This document shows positions 35,436 through 43,635 of a DNA stretch of 64,000 nucleotides, one piece after another. Position numbers and translations under genes: made by a program. How positions within the stretch are numbered: position 1 is the first letter of the stretch; every line of letters begins with the position of its first letter. The notes beneath the pieces were generated by a model. That model searched no databases and was not told where the DNA came from. It saw nothing but the letters and a program-made list of their open reading frames with translations. The DNA is from Robiginitalea aurantiaca (lineage in GTDB: Bacteria > Bacteroidota > Bacteroidia > Flavobacteriales > Flavobacteriaceae). The DNA is taken from contig NZ_JAUDUY010000010.1 in NCBI RefSeq assembly GCF_030380815.1, positions 16,442-80,441 on the forward strand, given 5' to 3'.

Positions 35436-37412
35436 TTGATCTCCAGAAGTACAATTGATAAAGTCTTTGAAGCGGCCCGCGTAGAGGAGGTAATTGGCGA
35501 CTATGTTCAATTGAAGAAATCGGGTTCCAATTTCAAAGGACTCAGTCCGTTTACCGATGAGCGGACCCCGAGTTTTATGGTTTCCCCCGTGAAACAGATT
35601 TGGAAGGATTTCAGCAGTGGGAAAGGTGGGAATGCCGTGGCCTTTCTGATGGAGCATGAACACTTCACATACCCTGAGGCCATACGATATCTGGCAAAGA
35701 AGTATCAGATTGAGGTCGAAGAAACCCAGCAATCCACGGAAGAGAAAGAGCATGCCAGTGAGCGGGAAAGTATGATGCTGGTCACCGAGTACGCTCAGGA
35801 ATTCTACTCCGATACACTTTGGAATACAGAATCGGGCAAGGCTATTGGGCTCAGCTATTTTAAAGAAAGGGGGTTTTCCGAAGAGACCATAAGGCATTTT
35901 GGATTGGGGTACAATCCGGACCAGTGGGACGCTTTTACTTCAGCTGCCCTGGATAAAGGGTATAGCCTCGAGTTTTTAGAAAAAACCGGATTGACCATCG
36001 TCAAGCCGGCAACTGCGGAAGGCAGCTCAGAAAAGAGGTTCGATCGGTTTAAAGGACGCGTCCTTTTCCCCATCCATTCCATGAGTGGCCGGGTCCTCGG
36101 GTTTGGGGGCAGAACGCTGAGTTCACATAAAAAGCAGGCCAAATACCTGAATTCACCGGAGAGCGAAATCTATCATAAAAGCAAGGTGCTTTATGGGATA
36201 TACTACGCCAAGCAAGCCATTGCCAGGGAAGATGTCTGTTATCTGGTCGAAGGCTATACCGATGTCATCCAGCTTTATCAGAGTGGTATTGAGAATGTTG
36301 TGGCCTCAAGCGGAACTGCGCTTTCTTCTGAACAAATCCGTTTAATCCGCCGCCTTACTCAAAACATTGTGGTACTCTTTGACGGAGATGAGGCCGGTCT
36401 AAGGGCCTCTTTACGAGGGATAGACCTTATCCTTGAAGAGGGCATGAATGTGCGGATTTGCTCCTTTCCCCAGGGCGAGGATCCGGACAGTTTTGCCCGA
36501 AACAATTCCAAAGATGCGATTGAGGCGTATCTCACAGACAATGCTCAGGATTTTATTCAATTCAAAGCCGCACTGCTTACGCGGGAAGCTGCCAATGATC
36601 CCATACGCAAAGCGGAAACGGTAAGGGACATCGTGGGTAGTATCGCCAGGATTCCGGATCGCATCAAAAGAGAGATCTACGTGCAGGAATGCGCTTCCCT
36701 GCTCGGTGTCTCAGAGGGTGTCCTGTTCAGTACCCTGGCCCAATTGGGCAAAAAGCAGGCGCTGGACCAAAGCCGAAAGCCCGCTCCTGCACCCATGGAA
36801 GTCGTGCCGCCCCAACCCGAGGATGACCGTGTGGATCTTCAGTACGAACTGGAGCGAAAAATCATCGAGATGTTGTTGCTCTACGGTATGGAAACCCAGC
36901 AATTTGAGGACCTGGTACTGAAGGAAAACGAGGAAGGCGAACTTACCCTGGAGCCGGAAATCTCTGAAGTCCGTGTTTTTGAGAAAGTGTATCTGGACCT
37001 GCAGGAGGATGAGATTGAACTCACGCATGAACATTTCCGGAAAATCTACTTCGCCCTGATCGAGAAGCTTAACGAGGAAGGTGAATTTCAGATTCAGGAC
37101 CTGATGCGGGATTCGGATCAGGAGTTGGCCTCCGAAATCTCAGCGATTTTGATGGAAGAAGAGCGCTATCAGCTCCATCAATGGGAGCGAAAGGATATCT
37201 ATCCCAAACCAAAAAAGAATTCTATTGCCCAACTGGTGAGTGAAACAATCCTCTCACTCCGATGCTACCTGATTAAAAGGCGTATAGAAACGTTGCAAAA
37301 AAAGACTGAAGGGGCGGGCTCTGAAGATCATTCAGAAGTGCTGGAGGAAATTGTGAATTACCTCCAACTCAATAAGCTGCTGAACACAAAGTTAAACAGG
37401 GTGCTTTCCTGA
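35436..37412 (+). CDS. dnaG: DNA primase, TTG start, zinc-binding domain lacking its ligands
   Basis: DnaG makes RNA primers at the replication fork. The 658 residues contain an N-terminal CHC2-like region (about 1-100), a TOPRIM catalytic core (VCYLVEGYTDVIQLYQ, VVASSGTALSSEQ and VVLFDGDEAGLRA, about 260-330) and a helical C-terminal helicase-binding region. In the N-terminal domain the four canonical zinc ligands are replaced: S37, T40, D58 and S61 stand where Cys, His, Cys, Cys are expected, although the surrounding framework (PSF-V-P-K) is intact. TTG 35436 gives the conserved start MISRSTIDKVFEAARVEEVI. Confidence 0.94.
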   Translation: MISRSTIDKVFEAARVEEVIGDYVQLKKSGSNFKGLSPFTDERTPSFMVSPVKQIWKDFSSGKGGNAVAFLMEHEHFTYPEAIRYLAKKYQIEVEETQQSTEEKEHASERESMMLVTEYAQEFYSDTLWNTESGKAIGLSYFKERGFSEETIRHFGLGYNPDQWDAFTSAALDKGYSLEFLEKTGLTIVKPATAEGSSEKRFDRFKGRVLFPIHSMSGRVLGFGGRTLSSHKKQAKYLNSPESEIYHKSKVLYGIYYAKQAIAREDVCYLVEGYTDVIQLYQSGIENVVASSGTALSSEQIRLIRRLTQNIVVLFDGDEAGLRASLRGIDLILEEGMNVRICSFPQGEDPDSFARNNSKDAIEAYLTDNAQDFIQFKAALLTREAANDPIRKAETVRDIVGSIARIPDRIKREIYVQECASLLGVSEGVLFSTLAQLGKKQALDQSRKPAPAPMEVVPPQPEDDRVDLQYELERKIIEMLLLYGMETQQFEDLVLKENEEGELTLEPEISEVRVFEKVYLDLQEDEIELTHEHFRKIYFALIEKLNEEGEFQIQDLMRDSDQELASEISAILMEEERYQLHQWERKDIYPKPKKNSIAQLVSETILSLRCYLIKRRIETLQKKTEGAGSEDHSEVLEEIVNYLQLNKLLNTKLNRVLS

Positions 37413-37470
37413 GAGGATACTGCAGGATTTGCAAAACAGGGATTACGGCCGGATATTAAATCGAGCGGGA

Positions 37471-38106
37471 TTAATAGAGTTCCAGGGCCTTGGCTTGTTG
37501 CAAAAGGTCCACCAGGTTATCAACGTTGAGTTTTTTCATCAATCGTGCCTTATAAGTACTAACTGTCTTTTCATTCAGGTTCAGACCCAGGGCAACTTCT
37601 TTATTGCGCTTCCCGTTGGCAAGCATTTTAAGGACTTCTACCTCACGGGTAGATAATTTTCTGAAAAAACGTCGGGGTTTCTGGCTGCCCTGGTCAAAAG
37701 CAAGACGCTGGGCCAGCTCATTGGTAATAAACATACTCCCCCGGGCTACTTTCTGTATAGCGGTGGCGAGATTTTCGGAATCAGAAGTTTTTGAAAGATA
37801 ACCGCTGGCTCCCGCCCGTATGGTACTTAGGGCATATACATCTTCCGATTGGCCACTGTAGATGAGCACCTTGATATCGGGATAGGCTTCTTTAATATGC
37901 CTGAGGGCTGCGATGCCATTGATCTGAGGGATATCCAGTTCCAGAATAAGGACATCCGGGGTATACTCCTGGAGCATCTCAAACAAGGCATTTGTTGAGG
38001 GGACATCTCCGATAATCCGAATATCTTCTGCTCCTCTGAGAAGGGCCCTGATACCATATCGGACAATGGGGTGGTTGTCCGCAACGATTACTTTGATCAT
38101 TTTCAA
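37471..38106 (-). CDS. LuxR/NarL-type response regulator with degenerate receiver domain
   Basis: The 211-residue protein has a receiver domain (about 1-120) and a LuxR-type helix-turn-helix (LSTREVEVLKMLANGKRNKEVALGL, seen as two halves near 150-175). The phosphoacceptor position is E56 (DVLILELDIP), and the acidic pair at the start is D10-N11 rather than Asp-Asp. The switch Ser (YSG) and Lys (LSK) remain. It may therefore act without phosphorylation. No histidine kinase is adjacent. It lies upstream of nadE on the same strand but over 140 bases away, downstream of it in transcription order. Confidence 0.9.
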   Translation of the reverse strand: MKMIKVIVADNHPIVRYGIRALLRGAEDIRIIGDVPSTNALFEMLQEYTPDVLILELDIPQINGIAALRHIKEAYPDIKVLIYSGQSEDVYALSTIRAGASGYLSKTSDSENLATAIQKVARGSMFITNELAQRLAFDQGSQKPRRFFRKLSTREVEVLKMLANGKRNKEVALGLNLNEKTVSTYKARLMKKLNVDNLVDLLQQAKALELY

Positions 38107-38251
38107 TTGCTTTTGCTGATATTTTTGAGTTGTCTTAAACAGACATCCCCCGGATATACAGTACTTGTCAGGGGAATAACAAAGGTGTCCATAAATTTCC
38201 GATGTGATGGAAAAGGACCTTTATTTTTCGAGATAATGACCTGATTGTTAG

Positions 38252-39049
38252 CTAAGAGGTAGATTTCAGGGAATCCGGGATTGTGCAGACCGGGATGGGA
38301 AGCATTTTATGCCGATTAACGGTATTGAATTTTTTATAGATTTTAAAGACTTCCTGTTCGCGACCTGTAAAATCTGAAGCGTTTTTACCCCTGGAATCCA
38401 TTTCCATGGCCCATTCCAATTCGGGATAGGAGGCACCAATCTGGTCCTCGTCGGTGCGATCGTCCCCCCAGAGCCCGTCGGTAGGTGGCGCCTGAAGGAT
38501 GTCTTCGCCCACTCCCAGGAATTCTGCAAGTTGGTATACTTCTGTTTTCATCAGGTCGGCGATGGGGCTGAGATCAACACCTCCGTCCCCATATTTGGTA
38601 TAGAAACCTACCCCGAAGTCTTCTACCTTATTTCCGGTGCCCGCCACTAACAGACCCTGCAGGGCAGCGAAGTAATACAGGGAAGTCATCCGGAGCCGGG
38701 CCCGTGTATTGGCGAGGGACATCAAACGGTCCTCTTCGTTATCCACGGGAGGGAAGGCCGCTATCAGATTATCGAAGACCGGTGTCAGGTCTATCCACTC
38801 TGATCTCACATTGGGATAGTGCTGCTTCAGCCAGAAAATGTGGTTTGCCGCCCGTGTGATCTGGTATCGCGACTGGTGAATCGGCATTTCAAGACAAAGA
38901 AGCTCCAGGCCGGTGCGGGCACATAAAGTAGAGGTCAGTGCTGAGTCAATCCCTCCCGAAACCCCGATGACAAAACCCTTCATCCCTGCATCCTCAGCAT
39001 AGGTTTTGAGCCAGTCTACAATATGGTTAATCACTTTTTCTGTATGCAT
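38252..39049 (-). CDS. nadE: NH3-dependent NAD(+) synthetase
   Basis: NadE adenylates and amidates deamido-NAD to NAD, the last step of NAD synthesis. The 265-residue protein has the PP-loop GVSGGIDSALTS (about residue 33) and late motifs ADLMKTEVYQLAEFLG and GLWGDDRTDEDQIGASY. No glutaminase (nitrilase) domain is fused, so ammonia should be the nitrogen source. ATG 39049 is chosen because it starts the conserved TEKVINHIVDWLK; upstream in-frame ATGs run into the promoter region of divergent gldB. Confidence 0.93.
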   Translation of the reverse strand: MHTEKVINHIVDWLKTYAEDAGMKGFVIGVSGGIDSALTSTLCARTGLELLCLEMPIHQSRYQITRAANHIFWLKQHYPNVRSEWIDLTPVFDNLIAAFPPVDNEEDRLMSLANTRARLRMTSLYYFAALQGLLVAGTGNKVEDFGVGFYTKYGDGGVDLSPIADLMKTEVYQLAEFLGVGEDILQAPPTDGLWGDDRTDEDQIGASYPELEWAMEMDSRGKNASDFTGREQEVFKIYKKFNTVNRHKMLPIPVCTIPDSLKSTS

Positions 39050-39077
39050 AGGTGTTCGGATTGAATTGGAAAAAGGG

Positions 39078-39085
39078 TAACTTTG
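39078..39085 (+). promoter_or_regulatory. -7 promoter element for gldB
   Basis: TAACTTTG at 39078-39085 is a perfect TAnnTTTG element. The -33 side is weaker, with TTC at 39055-39057 twenty bases upstream. Transcription would start about 39092, which excludes the in-frame GTG at 39052 as the gldB start and supports the TTG at 39127. Confidence 0.55.
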
Positions 39086-39126
39086 CCCTTGTAAAAATAG
39101 CATCTGATCCCTTAAATAAGAAAGAC

Positions 39127-40110
39127 TTGAAAGGAATTGTTGGGTCACTCCCCAAAACGACCATTGGTATTGTAATGATAATCCTGCTCATTCAATGTGC
39201 CGGACCCGAGCCTGGGATCGAAGAAGCCGTGTTAAACACACCGATTTCTCTGCAGGTCACCCGATTCGATCTCGACTTTGGAGCTTCGGCCCCGGAGGAC
39301 CTTCCGCGCCTTAAGGCGGATTATCCCTACCTGTTTCCGCAACAGTTTCCGGATTCGGTTTGGATCTCCACCATGAGTGATACGCTTCAGCGACAGCTCC
39401 GGGAGGAAGTTCGGAAATCATTTTCGGATTTCAGGCCCTATGAGATGGAACTCGAACTGTACTTTAAGCATGTGGCCTACTATTTTCCTCAGGCCCCCAT
39501 ACCAGGGGTGCTCACCGTCACCTCAAATGTAGACTATAAGAACAGGGTTATCCTGACGGATTCCCTACTTCTCATTGGCCTGGACAACTATCTGGGCCCG
39601 GACCATCCTTTTTATGAAGGACTGCCCAATTTTGTTTCTAAAGAATTGGATCCCGCCTTTATGGTGAGTGATGTGGCCGGGGCATTCAATCAGAAAAGTG
39701 TACCACCCCCCGGAGACCGCAGTTTTATTGCTCAGATGGTATATTACGGGAAGGGGTTGTATCTAAAGGATCGCATGATGCCTTTGGCGGCGGATTCCGT
39801 CAAGATAAAGTACTCCGCTTCCGAACTGGAGTGGGCTAAAGCAAATGAGAATCAGGTCTGGCGTTATTTCATAGAGCGGGAGTTGCTCTACAGCACCGAT
39901 AAAAAACTCGGGCCTCGTTTTCTGGACACGGCGCCCTTCAGTAAATTCGGACTCTTGCTGGATAATGAATCCCCGGGGCGCATCGGACAATACATGGGTT
40001 GGCAGATTGTCCGTGCCTTTATGGAGAAAAAAGAGCTTGAACTCTCAGAACTGCTGGCTTTTCCTGAAGAGGAGCTTTTTAGGGAGTCCAACTACAAACC
40101 TCAAAAATAA
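39127..40110 (+). CDS. gldB: Gliding motility lipoprotein GldB, TTG start
   Basis: GldB is an envelope lipoprotein required for gliding motility in Flavobacterium johnsoniae. With a TTG start at 39127 the 327-residue product has a lipoprotein signal ending LLIQC. Characteristic segments are TRFDLDFGA, LTSNVDYKNR-like VTSNVDYKNRVILTDSLL, IGLDNYLGPDHPFY and GRIGQYMGWQIVRAFM. The nadE-gldB-gldC neighbourhood is conserved in flavobacteria and supports the call. Starting at GTG 39052 would place the promoter's -7 element inside the gene and bury the signal peptide. Confidence 0.9.
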   Translation: MKGIVGSLPKTTIGIVMIILLIQCAGPEPGIEEAVLNTPISLQVTRFDLDFGASAPEDLPRLKADYPYLFPQQFPDSVWISTMSDTLQRQLREEVRKSFSDFRPYEMELELYFKHVAYYFPQAPIPGVLTVTSNVDYKNRVILTDSLLLIGLDNYLGPDHPFYEGLPNFVSKELDPAFMVSDVAGAFNQKSVPPPGDRSFIAQMVYYGKGLYLKDRMMPLAADSVKIKYSASELEWAKANENQVWRYFIERELLYSTDKKLGPRFLDTAPFSKFGLLLDNESPGRIGQYMGWQIVRAFMEKKELELSELLAFPEEELFRESNYKPQK

Positions 40111-40111
40111 A

Positions 40112-40459
40112 ATGTCAAAACAAGAACATACCTCAGAGATTACGTTAACGGTAACCCTGGATGAGAACCGGGTTCCCGAAGGACTCACATGGTCAGCCGA
40201 GGATGGGGGGATTGAAGATCAGGAGGCCAAAGCCATGCTGCTTTCTGTTTGGGATCACAAATCCAAGGAATCCCTTAAAATCGATCTTTGGACCAAAGAT
40301 ATGCCCCTGGACGAGATGAAGGTCTTCTTTCATCAGACCCTTGTGGCCATGTCAGATACGTTTATGAAGGCCACACAGGATGAAAAAATGACGGCCACCA
40401 TGCGGGATTTTTGCGACTATTTTGCTGAAAAACTCGAGCTGGGTGGCATAAAGCCCTGA
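40112..40459 (+). CDS. gldC: Gliding motility protein GldC
   Basis: The 115-residue cytoplasmic protein begins MSKQEHTSEITLTVTLDENR and contains PEGLTWSAEDGGIED and LWDHKSKESLKIDLWTKDMP-like text (SVWDHKSKESLKIDLWTKD), matching GldC. In F. johnsoniae GldC improves gliding but is not essential. It starts one base after the gldB stop, so the two form an operon. The pfkA-type gene begins close behind. Confidence 0.9.
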   Translation: MSKQEHTSEITLTVTLDENRVPEGLTWSAEDGGIEDQEAKAMLLSVWDHKSKESLKIDLWTKDMPLDEMKVFFHQTLVAMSDTFMKATQDEKMTATMRDFCDYFAEKLELGGIKP

Positions 40460-40509
40460 TGGAGCACCTTTACCTGACGCTAACCTTCCATTCCAAAAAG
40501 AATCATCTC

Positions 40510-41829
40510 ATGAAAACTGACCGATTTAAGATAAAGACCCTGGGACCGGCGTCGCTTACATCCCCCTTACCGCTGAGCAGTGAGAAAGGCGATAAGCTTT
40601 TTAATTTTGTCACCGATGCCCAGAAGGTACTTTTTAATCCCGGTCTTGAAGCGTATTCCCTGGGCTTGAAGGAGGGAGGCATTCCTGCTGCCGTAGAGAA
40701 GGCCGGACCCCGAAAAAAAATCTTTTTTGACCCGGCCAAAACGACGGCTGCGATTGTTACCTGTGGAGGATTGTGTCCCGGAATCAACAACGTAATCCGC
40801 AGTCTGGTAATGGGGCTCCACTATTTTTACGGAGTGCCGAGAATTATAGGGATTCCGTATGGATATCAGGGTCTTGGACCTGATAATCCGCATCCATATC
40901 ACGATCTAAACCCGGATAAGGTCAGGGATATACATCAATTTGGAGGTACGATCCTCGGTTCTTCCAGGGGAGGCCAGAAAGCCTCCGATATTGTCGATTC
41001 GCTTGTGCGGATGAACATTGACATGCTTTTTACAATCGGTGGTGACGGCACGTTAAAGGGATGTGAGGCTATTGGACAGGAAGTTGAAAAGCGCGGCCTG
41101 GATATTTCGGTGATTGGAATTCCCAAAACTATTGACAACGATATCGATCTAATCGATAAATCCTTTGGCTTTGAAACGGCCTTTGATGTGGCATCACCTA
41201 TAATCAGGGATGCCCATAATGAGGCTAAAGGGGCCTATAATGGGATTGCTATTGTAAAATTAATGGGGAGGGACAGTGGTTTTATTGCGGCATCTGCCTC
41301 TATGGCCATGCCCGAGGTCAATTTCCTGTTGGTGCCCGAATTGCCTTTTCAACTGGAAGGGAAGGACGGGTTCCTGAATTTATTGAAGCGCCGGCTAAAG
41401 GCCAAACAACATGCCGTTATTGTGGTTGCCGAGGGGGCCGGACAGCATTTGTTTGAATCCGATTCTGAGATCAGGGATGCCTCGGGAAACATCAAGCACA
41501 AGGATATTGGCGTTTTGCTCAAGGAGCGGATCGACGCCTATTTTAAAGCCGAGCAGACAGAGGTCACCATCAAGTATATCGACCCGAGTTACATTATTCG
41601 ATCTGCCCCGGCCAATGCCAGTGATAGTATTTTCTGCAATCGACTGGCCTATCAGGCTGTGCATGGGGCCATGGCGGGCAAAACCCGGTTTGTGGTTGGC
41701 CTGCTCAACAACCAGTTGGTCTACCTCCCGATAGATGAAGTGGTCATGCGAAGAAAGAAGATCGATCTTGAGGGCGAATTCTGGTTCGCTGCCCTTCAGA
41801 GTACAGGACAACCTTTTAACATGGGTTAA
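40510..41829 (+). CDS. ATP-type 6-phosphofructokinase of the long plant/trypanosome-like group
   Basis: This 439-residue glycolytic kinase phosphorylates fructose-6-phosphate. It has CGGLCPGINNVIRS, GTILGSSRGGQ, the phosphoryl-donor motif GGDGT with G180, and PKTIDNDI with K206. Glycine at the first site marks ATP use, whereas lysine at the second is usual in pyrophosphate enzymes. The Gly/Lys pair is known from plant and trypanosomatid ATP-PFKs. ATG 40510 gives the conserved short start before FKIKTLG. ATG 40459, which overlaps the gldC stop by one base, is an alternative. Its stop overlaps the convergent phosphorylase-like gene by four bases. Confidence 0.88.
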   Translation: MKTDRFKIKTLGPASLTSPLPLSSEKGDKLFNFVTDAQKVLFNPGLEAYSLGLKEGGIPAAVEKAGPRKKIFFDPAKTTAAIVTCGGLCPGINNVIRSLVMGLHYFYGVPRIIGIPYGYQGLGPDNPHPYHDLNPDKVRDIHQFGGTILGSSRGGQKASDIVDSLVRMNIDMLFTIGGDGTLKGCEAIGQEVEKRGLDISVIGIPKTIDNDIDLIDKSFGFETAFDVASPIIRDAHNEAKGAYNGIAIVKLMGRDSGFIAASASMAMPEVNFLLVPELPFQLEGKDGFLNLLKRRLKAKQHAVIVVAEGAGQHLFESDSEIRDASGNIKHKDIGVLLKERIDAYFKAEQTEVTIKYIDPSYIIRSAPANASDSIFCNRLAYQAVHGAMAGKTRFVVGLLNNQLVYLPIDEVVMRRKKIDLEGEFWFAALQSTGQPFNMG

Positions 41830-43475
41830 TCGCTGTAGAGCGTGTTGTAGTACTGGTCTGCCATGCGATGGCTTGAAAAATCAGGGTTTACTGCCGTTAT
41901 TCCATTAAATACGCGCTGCATCCACTGTGTTTTGTCTGTATAGTACATCGGCATGACCTCATTTTCAAGTAGCTCATACAAATGACGGCTGTCCAGTTCG
42001 TCCTGTACGGAAATGGGCTGGCCCGGATCTACTTCGGGAAGAACAAATGAGTTCTTGTTTTTATCCGCAAATTCAGGTATCCAGCCATCGTTGACCGTCA
42101 GGTTTACAGTCCCGTTCATGGCGGCAGTCATCCCGCTGGTCCCCGAGGCTTCCCGCGTAATCCTTGGGGTATTGAGCCACACATCCGAACCGCATTTCAG
42201 CAGACGGGACAGGGCAATTTCATAGCCTGTCAGCACGGCCAGGTTCGGAAAGCCTTTACTAACCTCAACGAGTCGATTAAAGGTATTGATGGCGTTGAAG
42301 TCTTTGGGATAGGGTTTTCCGGCCCATATTATTTGTACGGCTTGTCCCTTCCGACGGATTAATTCAACAAATCTTGGGAAATCATGGAGCAGCAGGTCCG
42401 GTCTCTTATAGGCCGCAAAGCGCCGTGCCCATACAATGGTCAGAACCTCCGGATCGAAAAGCTTTCCGGTCTGGTCGAGCACTTCTTTGAATAACTGGGT
42501 TTTCAGCTCCTTTTTCCTTTTTTGAAAGGATGCCGCCTTTTTTTGTTGGAAGGCTTTGCCGAGCGCAGGATCCGTCCAAAATCCCGGATGTTGCGCATTG
42601 GTAATATGTGTGATCTTCTGATCCAGACCAAACGACTGCCACATCCCCCGGGCCACCTGGCCATGCAGCCTTGAAACGGCATTGGCCTTGTTTGAAAGCC
42701 GGAGGGCAGCCACGGTATAATTCAGGCCTTCCCCAACCAATTCTTTCTGGAGCTCAGGACCCGCAAGGGTGCGGCCAAAGAATCCGCGGGAATTCAAATG
42801 ATACCCATTCCGCACTACGTTACCCGCCTGCACCGGAGTATGTGTGGTAAAAACAAACCTGGAAGGATCGACTCCTTCATTTTTGAGGTGGTAAAAGGCC
42901 GGGAGGGCATGGCCTTCATTGAGATGGTACTTATCAGCCCCGCCCAGGGCCTGGACGACTTTGGCTCCTCCAATCCCAAGGACAATATTCTGGGAGATGC
43001 GGGTCTCGTCATTTGAGTCATAGAGGTTATCCGTAATGGTTTGTGAGAGGTAATCGTTCTCAGGGAGGTCCGTGGATAGAAGGTAGAGTGGCACAGTGCC
43101 AAATATCTCTGGTTTGAGCACATAGGCCCTGACGCGAACATCCGGATTATCATTAATAGTTATCCGCACCTCGATTCCCGTATCTTCCAGAAAGTTATAG
43201 CGTTTTTCACTCCTTCGGGCCACCATACTCTGATCTTCAGCACGTCCCTGGTCGTAGTACCCATATTTCCAGAGCATGCCGATTCCGATCATATTTTGCT
43301 TCAGGTCAAATGCCGATCTGAGGTGGGATCCCGCAAGGAAACCAAGTCCTCCGGAATAAATTTTTAACCCCTGATCAATTCCAAATTCCATACTGAAATA
43401 GGCGACCCGCTTGTTGTATTTCCGAGCGGGTTTGTAGGGGTGGTGCCAGGAGGCATATTGAGATGAAGGGTTCAT
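41826..43475 (-). CDS. Alpha-glucan phosphorylase-like protein lacking the PLP lysine
   Basis: The 549-residue protein belongs to the short, non-allosteric alpha-glucan phosphorylase family. It opens with VAYFSMEFGIDQGLKIYSGGLGFLAG and has RFAAYKRPDLLLHDF and REASGTSG near residues 350 and 445. In known phosphorylases the segment after EASGT carries the lysine that binds pyridoxal phosphate (SG-x-K-A or GNMK). Here it reads SGMTAAMNG, with T450 in place of lysine. The nucleotide sequence confirms the ACT codon. The protein may use another mechanism or have lost phosphorolysis. It is convergent with the phosphofructokinase gene. Confidence 0.82.
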   Translation of the reverse strand: MNPSSQYASWHHPYKPARKYNKRVAYFSMEFGIDQGLKIYSGGLGFLAGSHLRSAFDLKQNMIGIGMLWKYGYYDQGRAEDQSMVARRSEKRYNFLEDTGIEVRITINDNPDVRVRAYVLKPEIFGTVPLYLLSTDLPENDYLSQTITDNLYDSNDETRISQNIVLGIGGAKVVQALGGADKYHLNEGHALPAFYHLKNEGVDPSRFVFTTHTPVQAGNVVRNGYHLNSRGFFGRTLAGPELQKELVGEGLNYTVAALRLSNKANAVSRLHGQVARGMWQSFGLDQKITHITNAQHPGFWTDPALGKAFQQKKAASFQKRKKELKTQLFKEVLDQTGKLFDPEVLTIVWARRFAAYKRPDLLLHDFPRFVELIRRKGQAVQIIWAGKPYPKDFNAINTFNRLVEVSKGFPNLAVLTGYEIALSRLLKCGSDVWLNTPRITREASGTSGMTAAMNGTVNLTVNDGWIPEFADKNKNSFVLPEVDPGQPISVQDELDSRHLYELLENEVMPMYYTDKTQWMQRVFNGITAVNPDFSSHRMADQYYNTLYSD

Positions 43476-43635
43476 AGGGTAAATAGGTTTTTTAACCAGG
43501 GGGCAAAGTACATAATATTTGGGATCCCTGAATTTCTCGCCTGTTCAAAAAAATGTATCCGATAAAACAAGGGATTGGGATCCGTACGATTGATTCGGGC
43601 AGAACGCAGCACCCAAATTGAGGAATTAGAGGTTT

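Noticed and set aside
39052..39126. N-terminal extension of gldB from GTG 39052
   Set aside because: It contains a TAACTTTG promoter element and would bury the lipoprotein signal peptide that starts at 39127.
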